Origin: Syntrophomonadaceae bacterium
GTDB taxonomy: Bacteria > Bacillota > Syntrophomonadia > Syntrophomonadales > Syntrophomonadaceae
Length of the DNA stretch: 43,164 nt
Assembly: GCA_018432955.1 (NCBI GenBank)
Contig: JAHDSE010000086.1
Span: 1 to 43,164 of the forward strand
Reading direction: 5' to 3'
Position numbers and translations under genes: made by a program. Shown here in pieces: positions 35,456 through 43,164 of the stretch. The notes beneath the pieces were generated by a model. It saw only the letters and a program-made list of their open reading frames with translations, ran no database searches and was not told the DNA's origin. The stretch's first letter is position 1, and each line of letters opens with the position of its first letter.

Positions 35456-38224
35456 TCATCCAACATGGCTATTGATATTAGTGGATGCAGAATACAGATG
35501 AAGTGCCAGGGATTTTATAGAATGCTGAGATTTCCCCCGGGCAGCCTGTTCAAGAAGGGTGGCTATTCTGGATATCTCCATAAAACCATACATACCAGCA
35601 GTACCCTTGATATCATGGCTGATACTCTGTATGGCTTGTTTGTCCTTGGTCTCAATGGCAATTTGCAATTGTTCAAGCAGTTCTTCCAAAAGGTCTAAAA
35701 ATTCGGGAATAAGTTCAGTAATAAGCCGGGAAGAACTTTGTTCAGCATCATCCACAGAATCAATTCTTTTATTGATGTGTTTAAATATCTCCTGTGCCAG
35801 TTCTTCTCCTCTGAAAGGTTTGGCTATATAGGAAGTACAACCACAGGCCAGGCATTTGTCACGATCTTCACTCATTGCATGAGCAGTCATGGCAATTATA
35901 GGTATATCCTGGAAATCAGGATCCTTACACAGGAAAGCTGTGGTTTCATAACCGTCCATTACCGGCATCTGCATATCCATCAATATCAGATCAAAAACCT
36001 TTTCCTGAAGTATGCGCAAGCATTCCAGGCCATTTGATACAGCAGTTACTATGAAATCGTAATTTACCAACATTTGAGTTACGATTTTCTGGTTCAGTTG
36101 ATTATCTTCAACCACTAATATCCTGACTGGATTTAGTTCCAGTGCCATGTTTGCTGAATAATCCGGCTCTATCTGCCGTTCATTTAATGATAAATTGCTT
36201 TCAGGAGCCAGTTCCAGGGGAATTCTGAAACTGACATTTGTTCCATAGTCTTCGACGCTGTCAAGAGTTATTTCTCCATTCATTAAGTCAATGACTTTTT
36301 TGGAAAAGAAAAGGCCCAGGCCTGTCCCGCCATATTCGCGCGAGTTCGAACAATCAACCTGGGAAAAGGGTTCAAATACTCTGTCTACCTGAGTTGCCGG
36401 TATGCCAATGCCTGTATCTGAAACCGATACCCGGAGCCAGTATTTTTCAGCAAAATCTTTTTCAGTGTAAGCTTTCACATTAATTTCACCTTGAGTGGTA
36501 AATTTAAGCGCATTAAAAAGAATACTGGAGATTACCTGTGTGAATTTTGCCTGATCAAGTAACACTGCTTCAGTTATCTGCAAATCGATATCTTTGTTTA
36601 TAATGAGTCCTTTATCTTTTGACCCAGCTTCAATGATACTTATGCAATGATTCAAGAGCTCTTTGAGATTGCAGGATTCTGGATTGAGTTTGATCAATCC
36701 TACTTCAATTTTGGAGACATTCAGAATCTGGTTTATCCAGCCCAAGAGGTGCTCCCCGCAGCTTCTGATAATTTCCAAATTGGCTGATTGCTCATTGTTC
36801 AGGCTGCTTTCTTGGAGCAGGTCAACTGCTCCAAGAATCCCTATCATAGGAGTCCTCATTTCATGACTCATATTGGCTAAAAACTGAGTTTGGGTCATAT
36901 GGGCTGTTTGTGCTTCCTGGCGGCTCTTAACCAGTTCAGTAATATCAGTAGAAATAATAATTATGCTATTAGTTTCCTTGTTTTCTGTAAAAGGGTTGAT
37001 GCGATGCATAAAAACTCGTTCCTCACCATTCAAACGCAGTGTATGTTCCTCCTGGCAGCTTTGCCCTTCTTTAATCTGATGATAAATGGCTGAAATTTTT
37101 TCCTGGTCAAAATTCAGGATATCCAGTAGAAGCTCATCGCAAGAAATGTTGGTTTTATTAATGGACAAAATCTTCCTGGCCTGGTTATTCAAATAAACTA
37201 TTTCGCCTCCAAGATTCAAGACAATAATACTCTCTTGAATGTTCTCCAGGATATGAACCTGATATTCCAGCTTTTTTTCTGCCAGGATTTTATCACTTAC
37301 ATCAATGAGATTGGATTCAATACAATCTATTTCTGCATTATAGCGGCTGAACATTTCAAAATGTTTAATAGTTCTATCCTTGCATATTCCTTGAACAGGG
37401 AAATTAGCTACTACCTGTTTAATTTTCAAGAGATTGCTGAGCTTTTTCCCTTCTTCCGAATCTGCCCACAGACAATCTGAAGGAAGTCCTTTCATTTCAG
37501 AAGCTGAGTCATAGTGGAACAATTCGGCCAACTTATTATTGGCCATAATTACTTTGCCATCAGCCATTGAACAGGTAATCAAGCCTACCTGAGCGGTGTC
37601 GTATAAAGAACGGTATTTTTTTTCGGAAGCTATTAATTTTTCTTCAAGCTCCATATCTTTATCAATATTTATTGCTATTCCCGTGCCACCTTGAAAAATA
37701 CCGTTTTCATCAAATATTGGAGAATTATAAATTCCCAAATTAGTTACTTTCCCGGAAGGAAGCAGTAGACGACAGCGACAACTTAACGGGCCCTTATAAA
37801 TACTATCCAGAATATATTGCTTCTCTTCCCTGTCATCCGGATGAACCCAGTCCAGGCAAAAAGTGTCCAAGAAGTCTTCTGGAGCATAACCGGTTTGTTT
37901 TATTGTGCTTTTGCTTACAAAGGTCAAGATACCATTTTTATCATAGGTATATATTACATTGTAGGAATTTTCTATTATATCACAATATTGCCTCCTGGAA
38001 TATTCTAACATCTTTTCCGTTTTATGCAGGCGATGGACAAGAAGCAAAACGACAAAAGACATGATTGATATAAAAATAAATAAGGTTGAATAAAAAAAAG
38101 CTCCGCTAGAAAAATGATTATTTATGTCCAATACCGTCAGCAATAATATGCCGGTTACGAACAGCATTAAAGGCAGCAGGTATTTGCCAATTTTTCCTGA
38201 CATAATAGCAATCCCCCAATCCAT
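35456..38224 (-). CDS. Membrane hybrid histidine kinase: PAS-PAS-PAS-HisKA-HATPase-REC-HPt
   Basis: 922 residues. Two membrane segments lie at about 14-31 and 44-63. Three PAS-like regions follow at about 80-190, 200-310 and 320-430. The phospho-accepting His454 is in ANMSHEMRTPM. The ATPase domain has an N box with Asn571, DTGIGIP (Asp603) and GGTGLGLFF (632-640). A receiver domain (about 700-820) has Asp750 (LILMDMQMP) and Lys802. A C-terminal HPt domain has His870 (ISHDIKGTAGM). The full phosphorelay is on one chain, so a separate response regulator with DNA-binding or enzymatic output must exist elsewhere. A second ATG seven codons in has a better GGGGG site. The signal is unknown. Confidence 0.93.
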   Translation of the reverse strand: MDWGIAIMSGKIGKYLLPLMLFVTGILLLTVLDINNHFSSGAFFYSTLFIFISIMSFVVLLLVHRLHKTEKMLEYSRRQYCDIIENSYNVIYTYDKNGILTFVSKSTIKQTGYAPEDFLDTFCLDWVHPDDREEKQYILDSIYKGPLSCRCRLLLPSGKVTNLGIYNSPIFDENGIFQGGTGIAINIDKDMELEEKLIASEKKYRSLYDTAQVGLITCSMADGKVIMANNKLAELFHYDSASEMKGLPSDCLWADSEEGKKLSNLLKIKQVVANFPVQGICKDRTIKHFEMFSRYNAEIDCIESNLIDVSDKILAEKKLEYQVHILENIQESIIVLNLGGEIVYLNNQARKILSINKTNISCDELLLDILNFDQEKISAIYHQIKEGQSCQEEHTLRLNGEERVFMHRINPFTENKETNSIIIISTDITELVKSRQEAQTAHMTQTQFLANMSHEMRTPMIGILGAVDLLQESSLNNEQSANLEIIRSCGEHLLGWINQILNVSKIEVGLIKLNPESCNLKELLNHCISIIEAGSKDKGLIINKDIDLQITEAVLLDQAKFTQVISSILFNALKFTTQGEINVKAYTEKDFAEKYWLRVSVSDTGIGIPATQVDRVFEPFSQVDCSNSREYGGTGLGLFFSKKVIDLMNGEITLDSVEDYGTNVSFRIPLELAPESNLSLNERQIEPDYSANMALELNPVRILVVEDNQLNQKIVTQMLVNYDFIVTAVSNGLECLRILQEKVFDLILMDMQMPVMDGYETTAFLCKDPDFQDIPIIAMTAHAMSEDRDKCLACGCTSYIAKPFRGEELAQEIFKHINKRIDSVDDAEQSSSRLITELIPEFLDLLEELLEQLQIAIETKDKQAIQSISHDIKGTAGMYGFMEISRIATLLEQAARGKSQHSIKSLALHLYSASTNINSHVG

Positions 38225-38525
38225 ATTTTGATCCTGTTTATCAGGTTCTTCCTAAAAAAGCAACAAATATTAACAGAGAGTATCTATAAGATACAACAAA
38301 AATCCTGCAAAACTTGTCTTCTTATGGGAAAAACATAGGACTTTTTTTAAGTTTTAATGACAAATAATGTTAAATATGCGGGTAATATTATGCTTAAGGA
38401 AAAAATTTCTCTTAAGTTGTAAAAAAATATTGCTCTTTTTCTATTAAGGAAGGAATTTATCAGCGCCAGGGTGAATTATTTTCTATGGTTGATATCTTGT
38501 TAAAATGAAATGGAGGTGTCTTTTG
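38225..38525. other. 301-bp divergent intergenic region
   Basis: AT-rich DNA between the minus-strand hybrid kinase and the plus-strand glucosaminidase gene. It contains short AT-rich inverted sequences, for example CTTAAGG (about 38393) and CTCTTAAG (about 38411), and TAATATTAT, but no convincing promoter or RNA motif. Both genes must be driven from here. Confidence 0.5.
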
Positions 38526-39452
38526 GTGAACCGTTCTAGTCTTTTATGGGTTTTAGTCCTGATAGTGTTTTTTGCTGTTTCCGCTTCCTTCTTTACAAAT
38601 TTGTCCTCTGTAAGTGCAGAGCAGTTGATCAAGATATATATTGATGGGGAGGAGATTGAAACTGATGTTCAGCCCTTTATTGTGGATGGCAGGACTATGG
38701 TACCGGTTCGTTTTATCAGTGAAGGCCTGGGAATGCATGTTGCATGGGATGAGCAAAGCCGCAGTGTAATTATCACCAGTAAGGAGATGGCAGTGGATCT
38801 TCAGCCTGAGTTTCCAGAAAAGGCTGATTTCCCGGAAAACATAGAAGATATAAGTATTATGGGAGAATCACTGGCCAGCAGGGAAGATTTAAAGGCAATC
38901 TTGTGGGAGAACAATCCTGATGCCCCAGACCTGGTGGATTATTACCTGGATATAGGCCGGGAATATGGAATAAGAGGTGATATTGCATTCTGTCAGGCAG
39001 CCAAGGAGACCGGGTGGTGGAAATTTGGAAACCTGGTCAAAGCTGAGCAGAACAATTATTGTGGACTGGGTGCTACCGGTAGTCCTGCTACCGGAGATGA
39101 GGATCTGCGAGGTGCAGACCCGTCCAGGATATGGTTCGAGAAAGGTATGCACGGGGCATTTTTTGATTGCCCGGCTACTGGTGTAGAGGCTCATATTCAA
39201 CATTTATATGCTTATGCATCAAAAGAGCCTTTGCCAGAGGGCAAAGTGGTAGTTGATCCACGGTTTAATCTGGTTAACCGGGGAATAGCTTCTTGCTGGC
39301 TGGATTTAGGCGGGAAATGGGCATATCCGGGTTATGATGGGACAAAGTATGGGAGTTTATCGGAAGCATTTGATAATTGTGATACATACGGACATAGTAT
39401 TATTAATAACTATTATATAAAGGCTTTCTCTACTGGCAAAAGCAAAATATGA
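38526..39452 (+). CDS. Secreted wall glucosaminidase with copper-amine-oxidase-type N domain
   Basis: 308 residues from the GTG at 38526, 7 bp after GGAGGTG; the in-frame ATG at 38505 precedes that site and is less likely. A signal peptide or anchor covers about residues 1-31. A copper-amine-oxidase N-terminal-like beta domain follows (IYIDGEEIETDVQPFIVDGR, then MVPVRFISEGLGMHVAW), a common surface module in Clostridia. The C-terminal part matches the glucosaminidase family: FCQAAKETGWWKFGNLV holds the likely catalytic Glu, followed by NNYCGLGATG. It would cleave N-acetylglucosamine linkages in peptidoglycan. It is divergent from the hybrid kinase, and a link between the two is speculative. 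Confidence 0.87.
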   Translation: MNRSSLLWVLVLIVFFAVSASFFTNLSSVSAEQLIKIYIDGEEIETDVQPFIVDGRTMVPVRFISEGLGMHVAWDEQSRSVIITSKEMAVDLQPEFPEKADFPENIEDISIMGESLASREDLKAILWENNPDAPDLVDYYLDIGREYGIRGDIAFCQAAKETGWWKFGNLVKAEQNNYCGLGATGSPATGDEDLRGADPSRIWFEKGMHGAFFDCPATGVEAHIQHLYAYASKEPLPEGKVVVDPRFNLVNRGIASCWLDLGGKWAYPGYDGTKYGSLSEAFDNCDTYGHSIINNYYIKAFSTGKSKI

Positions 39453-39550
39453 TTAAGTATTGAACAGGGGATCAGGCACCTGGCCAGGTTAAATTCCCGT
39501 TTATTTGGGTGAAGAGTTGACACTAAGTGCTGGCCCGGCTAAGTTTCATA

Positions 39551-39585
39551 ATTAAAAAGGCAGGTTAAAACCTGCCTTTATTAAT
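39551..39585. terminator. Bidirectional terminator between convergent genes
   Basis: AAAGGCAGGTT (39556-39566) pairs with AACCTGCCTTT (39569-39579). T-rich tracts lie after the stem on the plus strand (TTTATTAATTAT) and on the minus strand (TTTTTAATTAT). It can end both the glucosaminidase and the satP-like transcripts. Confidence 0.8.
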
Positions 39586-39610
39586 TATGATAAATATTTT
39601 ATGGGCTGAT

Positions 39611-40240
39611 TTACTTCACCCAGGGACCGAAAGGCTTGCCTACTGGCAGGACGACTTGACCGTAATGGGTGTTAAGTACGGCGGCAGCAGAACCATAAAA
39701 AGAAAAGATCGATATTCCCAGTTCTGACCAGGCAGCCAGTTTATGCCAGGCTTCTCCTCCCCAGCCCAGCGTACTCATGAACAGACCCAGGAAAAGCAGG
39801 TCAATCAAAAAGAATATAGTAAAGAGAACCTTATGTGTTCCCATCGCACCTACAGTCATATAGACGGTAAAAATAAAATACCCCAGAAATGCAAAGCCTA
39901 ATTGATGCACATCAACAACCGCACCTTCTGCCAGACCAATAGTACCATTTCCCATCATCCAGGTCATTCCAACTGCAAACCAGAAAAACCCATATCCGCA
40001 AAAAGCAGTAGCTCCAAAAGTATTGTTGTGCTTGAAATCATAAAGTCCAGCTACAAATTGAGCAGATGCGCCCAAAAAGATAGCCCAGGGAATAATATAA
40101 GCGGTACCGCTGGTTATCCCAAGTTTTTGCGAAGAGGCTACAAGGGTTACCATTGCTAGCCCCAAGAGGCCCAGTGCTGATGGATTGCCAACCAGCTCCT
40201 GAACTGGCCCGTTGATTTTTACTTCGTTAATATTTGACAT
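39611..40240 (-). CDS. satP: GPR1/FUN34/YaaH (SatP) family acetate carrier
   Basis: A 209-residue membrane protein with six transmembrane segments. The family signature NPxxLGL is present as GNPSALGLLGLAM (18-30), followed by FVAGLYDFKHNNTFGATAFC and GYGFFWFAVG. E. coli SatP and relatives move acetate and succinate with protons. In a fermenter or syntroph the flux could be acetate export. AGGAGGT precedes the ATG. It is monocistronic, bounded by a terminator. Confidence 0.93.
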   Translation of the reverse strand: MSNINEVKINGPVQELVGNPSALGLLGLAMVTLVASSQKLGITSGTAYIIPWAIFLGASAQFVAGLYDFKHNNTFGATAFCGYGFFWFAVGMTWMMGNGTIGLAEGAVVDVHQLGFAFLGYFIFTVYMTVGAMGTHKVLFTIFFLIDLLFLGLFMSTLGWGGEAWHKLAAWSELGISIFSFYGSAAAVLNTHYGQVVLPVGKPFGPWVK

Positions 40241-40262
40241 AACTACCTCCTAAAATGATAAA

Positions 40263-40290
40263 AATGTATGTTGTATAACTGTGATGTCAA
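40263..40290 (-). promoter_or_regulatory. Candidate promoter for the satP-like gene
   Basis: On the minus strand a perfect TTGACA (40290-40285) is followed after 16 bp by TACATT (40268-40263), about 23 bp before the start codon. It would give a very short leader. Confidence 0.4.
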
Positions 40291-40448
40291 GTCGTAAATT
40301 CCTGAGCCTCCCTTCTTAATGTATTATATTGGTGTTAATAAATAACCATTTGTATATTCAACATATTTTTCAAAAATCCTGTTGAGTTTGTGACTTTTTT
40401 CTTTTTTATTAGTTTTTTATGTAACAAATGATAAGCAAAATATTCACA

Positions 40449-40690
40449 GTAGACAGAGAATGCGCAGCAGGGACTCTATCCATGGTTACTTGTTTCGAAA
40501 GATAAGCCGATAACGATTATTTATAGAAAAGCAAGAATAGCGCGCTTTTTGCAAGGAGGGGGAAACGCCGACGTAACGACCGTTGATGCAGCCACCGAGG
40601 AACAACTTGGCGAAGGCGAGCGGGCCATTGGTGTGGGACAGGGGTGTGGGACAGGGGTTGGATTGGACAGGGGGACGGTTCTTAAAGGGT
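40449..40690. repeat. Repeat family 3, second (partial) copy
   Basis: It begins GTAGACAGAGAATGCGCAGC, like the left end of the element at 11.37 kb. Bases 40506-40622 match the reverse complement of 11553-11670 at close to 90% identity, from GCCGATAACGATTA through AACGCCGACGTAACGACCG to GGCGAAGGCGAGCG. After the core the sequence diverges into two tandem copies of GTGTGGGACAGGG and then GACAGGGGGACGGTTCTTA, a motif seen in other dispersed bacterial repeats. No right inverted end is recognisable. Confidence 0.7.
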
Positions 40691-40701
40691 TCAATCGGAA
40701 G

Positions 40702-40776
40702 TTTTGCGCGTAGAAAGGCACAATAACCAGCAAATAACAGGTTATTGTGCCTTAATAATTAATCGCGCAAAATTTT
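40702..40776. other. Large two-tier hairpin flanking the IS91-type element
   Basis: An inner perfect 13-bp stem AGGCACAATAACC/GGTTATTGTGCCT (40716-40728 with 40740-40752) sits inside an outer perfect 9-bp stem TTTTGCGCG/CGCGCAAAA (40702-40710 with 40764-40772). TTTTT follows on the plus side. It could be a transcription terminator or a recognition hairpin of a mobile element. The 40.70-40.92 kb plus-strand reading frame that crosses it looks spurious. Confidence 0.7.
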
Positions 40777-40932
40777 TGATTGCCCTAGAAGAAGGAAGTC
40801 GCGGGGCTGAAGCAAATTTTATTGTCTATGGAAATTCAATCTTTTGTCTTTATGTTTTTCGCATTACTATTGCCTGGTTTTTTGTTTTCGTGTATAAATT
40901 CTTTCTAAGAATAGTCTAATTTGGGCATAGCT

Positions 40933-40954
40933 CCCCCTTTCCCCAATAAGGGGG
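40933..40954. other. Hairpin next to the IS91 transposase 3' end
   Basis: CCCCCTT-TCCCCAAT-AAGGGGG, a perfect 7-bp stem about 30 bp past the transposase stop. No T-run follows on the minus strand. A candidate for the element's origin- or terminus-type end. Confidence 0.5.
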
Positions 40955-40983
40955 TGCCTATCAAGTATTCGATTCTATCGTCA

Positions 40984-42144
40984 TCAGGGAGACATTTCCG
41001 GATAAAAAGAAGATGCTTGTTTAAGTTTACCTTGCTTGCATGCAGGACAAATGCTTACATCCCTACCCATAAGCAAGCATAGAATTTCAATGGCTGTTAG
41101 TCCTTCGAATTTGGGCTTGTATGAGGGGCTACCGGTCAGTTTTCGGCACAGTGCAAGTTTGGTCTTTTTGTTCCGATTGGCCAGTATACCATAGTGTCTA
41201 ATTTTCACAAAGCCTTTTGGAAGGATATGCATCAAAAAACGTCGTATAAATTCAATTCCCGTAAGGTTCAGGGTTTTCCCCTTACTGTCATCTTTGTAAT
41301 CTTTGACAGCAATTGTTACGGTATTTTCATCCATGGAAACAATCCTATTATTAGAAATTGCTATCCGATGTGTGTACCTCCCTAAGTACTTTACAACTGC
41401 CAGAGGACCTGAAAATGGTTTTTTGGTGTAGGTATACCAGTCCTTCGCATAGCAAATGTCCAATAAATTTTGAAAAGGCTTTAGACTCTGGTATTGCCTG
41501 GAATCCCCATAAAAATTAAGCTGATTTTGGCGGTGGTAAAGCTTCAGGTAGTATAAATATTTGCCACGGAATTTTTTAGAAAGTACTTTCACAGGAATAA
41601 AGAATTTTTTGCTACTACTCCGCCATTTGTTGAGATTGGTCAATCCCCCTGCTAATACCACTAGATGAATGTGCGGATGAAAATGCAAATCTTGCCCCCA
41701 TGTATGCAGTACAGCAAAAAAACCTGATTGTGCACCTAGATATTTTGGATCACCAGAAAGTTCATAAAGCGTTTCAGCAACAGTTTTGTACATTAAATCA
41801 TAGAGTAACTTCTGATTTTGATAAATTAATTGGTGAAGTTCCTGCGGCATAGTAAATACAAGATGGAAATAGGGAGCACTTAGAATGTCCCGGCTTCTTG
41901 CATCTACCCATACCGCATTATTAAGCCCTTGACACGAAGGGCAATGCCGGTTCCGTCATGAATTGTAAAAGATCTTTTTATACCCGCATTCCTCACATTC
42001 CAAAACATGCGCACCCAGTGCTGCAGTCTTACAGCGCATGATGTCCGCAGCAGCCTTGGCTTGCTGCGGCGAGGGTGTATAACTGTTCCTGTAGCTAGAA
42101 TAAAACTGATTAAAAACATTTGCAACGCTACCCATGGGTATCAA
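40984..42144 (-). pseudogene. IS91-family Y2 transposase interrupted by an in-frame TGA
   Basis: The frame is continuous from 42144 (TTG; ATG at 42135) to 40984 except for one TGA at 41956-41958. It encodes a zinc-binding N-terminus (CEECGYKKIFYNS, then RNRHCPSCQG after the TGA), the HUH motif HPHIHLVV (His158, His160 in read-through numbering) and the two catalytic tyrosines in KYLGRYTHR (Tyr253, Tyr257). In relatives the residue between YNS and RNRHC is Cys, so TGA replaces a zinc-ligand codon. No other damage was seen, so this is either a recent nonsense mutation or a recoded codon. The start overlaps the integrase end. The longest TGA-free frame begins at 41850, beyond the zinc domain. 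Confidence 0.85.
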
Positions 42145-42988
42145 GTGGGCTTTTGATACCCATCAGACTTTTGGCGGTCATGTGAAGATATATTTCGGTA
42201 GTCTTAAGATTTTTATGACCCAGCATTTGCTGTATGAAAACAATCTCGACACCATTTTCCAGGCAGTGTGTCGCAAAACAGTGGCGTAATGTATGGGCAG
42301 AAATACGCTGATTCAATTGCAGTTTGTTACGCAATTTAATCATAGTATTCTTGATGGTCTTAATATTAATATGTTCACCCGTATTTTGCCCCGGAAACAG
42401 CCAATCTTCAGGCGTGTAGCTACCGGGAGAAAAAGTTGTCCTGAAATACTGACGTAGCACCATAAGGGCCGTTTCCGATAAAATAGTATATCGGTTGGTA
42501 CCATGCTTGGCATTTTCTACCCGAACCCGCATGGTTTTAGAGCAAATATCATAAATTCTTAATTTGGCTACTTCGGAAACCCGTAAACCACTCCCATAAA
42601 GCAGGAGTAACATAGCTTTGTGCTTAAGATTTGTTGTTGCATCCAGGATGGACAGCACATCCTGCCTGGATGGAATGACTGGAAAAGTAGCCACTCTTTT
42701 CATGCGTGGGATTTTCTTTGGGTTCCATTCCTTCTGCAATATATAGGTGTAGAAAAATTTGATAGCAGAAATATAGTTGTTGATAGTACCTGCTGAAAGA
42801 CCTTTTTCTTTTTTGAGATAAAGGATATATTGCTGGATATCTCTTTCGGTGAGTTCTTCCATGCCTATACTTTTATCTTGAATAAACGTTATAAATGCAC
42901 GCATCCTTCGCATATATGATTCCTTTGAAGAATCTGGAGTCCCTTTAAGTTCAAAGTACAGGTTGATTTCTTGTTCATATTGATTCAT
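42128..42988 (-). CDS. Tyrosine recombinase (integrase) of the IS91-type element
   Basis: A 286-residue XerC/D-like recombinase. The N-terminal SAM-like DNA-binding domain covers about 5-85. The catalytic domain has all active-site residues: Arg136 (GSGLRVSEVAKL), Lys161 (ENAKHGTNR), His232 and Arg235 (SAHTLRHCFATH), His258 (LGHKN) and nucleophile Tyr267 (TTEIYLHM). The ATG follows AGGAGGT. Its stop overlaps the transposase start (the last codons CCCATGGGTAG contain the transposase ATG), so the two are translationally coupled. The gene is intact, unlike the transposase. Confidence 0.93.
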   Translation of the reverse strand: MNQYEQEINLYFELKGTPDSSKESYMRRMRAFITFIQDKSIGMEELTERDIQQYILYLKKEKGLSAGTINNYISAIKFFYTYILQKEWNPKKIPRMKRVATFPVIPSRQDVLSILDATTNLKHKAMLLLLYGSGLRVSEVAKLRIYDICSKTMRVRVENAKHGTNRYTILSETALMVLRQYFRTTFSPGSYTPEDWLFPGQNTGEHINIKTIKNTMIKLRNKLQLNQRISAHTLRHCFATHCLENGVEIVFIQQMLGHKNLKTTEIYLHMTAKSLMGIKSPLDTHG

Positions 42989-43112
42989 GGTAGTTACCTC
43001 CTGATCGTTGATGGATATTAATATCAGTTAATTACATCAGAAGGTTGGTGGAGATTTGCCAGATTTAAAAAACATCTGTATGGGTCTATTTGCACGTGAT
43101 ATAATCATAAAC

Positions 43113-43164
43113 ATGAAAAAGTATGCTCCCTTTTGTTTTGTTTGGTTTTGGCGATTAAACAATA
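43113..43164 (+). CDS. Possible start of a gene running off the window
   Basis: An ATG at 43113 opens a frame that stays open to the window end (17 codons, MKKYAPFCFVWFWRL). A TATAAT lies at 43100-43105, very close, and there is no good ribosome site. It may be chance. The stretch 42989-43112 otherwise holds only the integrase upstream region. Confidence 0.15.
   Translation, partial: MKKYAPFCFVWFWRLNN

Larger units (their letters stand above)
40930..43010 (-). mobile_element. IS91-family (Y2 rolling-circle type) element with tyrosine recombinase
   Basis: Two overlapping minus-strand genes, a phage-type integrase then an IS91-type HUH transposase, form the known integrase-plus-Y2 subgroup of IS91 elements. 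Ends are approximate. A hairpin CCCCCTT/AAGGGGG lies at 40933-40954, just beyond the transposase 3' end, with CAAG (CTTG on the other strand) close by; IS91 ends carry such hairpins and prefer CTTG/GTTC targets. No terminal inverted repeats or target duplications are expected or seen. Flanking repeat DNA at 40.45-40.78 kb suggests a hotspot. Confidence 0.75.

Noticed and set aside
40506-40513. GCCGATAA in the repeat core, which resembles the -10 of flagellar sigma-28 promoters
   Set aside because: No TAAA-type -35 lies at the required spacing in either copy, and no flagellar gene is near.
40704-40919. 71-codon plus-strand frame downstream of the satP region
   Set aside because: It is translated from a large inverted repeat, and the rest is low-complexity hydrophobic sequence without a ribosome site.
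41904-42125. 73-codon minus-strand frame overlapping the transposase N-terminus
   Set aside because: It is a shadow of the transposase zinc-domain frame, which carries the conserved cysteines.

Overview
The window looks like chromosome from a low- to mid-GC, endospore-forming, anaerobic Firmicute of the Clostridia, most like Syntrophomonas and relatives. That placement is inference from gene content. The supporting points are a spo0F-fba-transaldolase-glpX-rho block, a MinE-containing Min system, a ferrous-iron (Feo) locus, an S-layer-anchored surface protein, an acetate carrier of the GPR1/FUN34/YaaH family, and a citrate-to-2-oxoglutarate operon headed by a homocitrate-synthase-like enzyme (typical of anaerobes with Re-citrate synthase). 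Many genes start with GTG or TTG behind strong GGAGG sites.

Layout. 1-2.0 kb: 3' end of an alanine-racemase-like gene, sppA and a Yip1-type membrane protein. 2.1-7.2 kb: spo0F, fba, transaldolase-like gene, glpX and rho, with repeat elements between them. 7.4-11.3 kb: a LysM/M23 wall hydrolase, an unassigned radical SAM enzyme, a YhaM-like OB/HD nuclease and an unknown 141-residue protein on the minus strand. 12.0-14.4 kb: feoA and a feoB split into separate GTPase and membrane genes. 14.5-16.2 kb (minus): a min operon in the order minD-minE-minC. 16.6-19.7 kb: a promoter, a 7-bp tandem repeat, a cobalamin riboswitch, a terminator, then two secreted proteins: an alpha/alpha-toroid protein and a DUF4430 protein with three SLH motifs. 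20.7-29.0 kb: pcrA, ligA, a DUF554 gene and gatCAB. 29.0-33.4 kb: probable Re-citrate synthase, LeuC/LeuD-type aconitase subunits and NADP isocitrate dehydrogenase. 33.6-40.2 kb: metF, degV, a large hybrid histidine kinase, a wall glucosaminidase and a satP-like carrier. 40.4-43.0 kb: repeats and an IS91-family element with a tyrosine recombinase and a Y2 transposase interrupted by one in-frame TGA.

How it fits together. fba, the transaldolase-like gene and glpX serve sugar-phosphate metabolism and gluconeogenesis. The 29-33 kb operon would make 2-oxoglutarate for glutamate. The most interesting region is 16.6-19.7 kb. A B12-sensing RNA controls two exported proteins whose folds (alpha/alpha toroid, DUF4430) recall the two domains of animal intrinsic factor and transcobalamin, and one is tethered to the S-layer. 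I propose a cell-surface corrinoid-capture system; this is a hypothesis from context and fold.

Intergenic DNA carries several repeat families. They include a 158-bp element with 12-bp inverted ends, a 312-bp element with long inverted arms, and a roughly 510-bp element whose 118-bp core recurs 29 kb away in opposite orientation. I saw no tRNA, rRNA or CRISPR array. All assignments are by eye from motifs, lengths and gene order.
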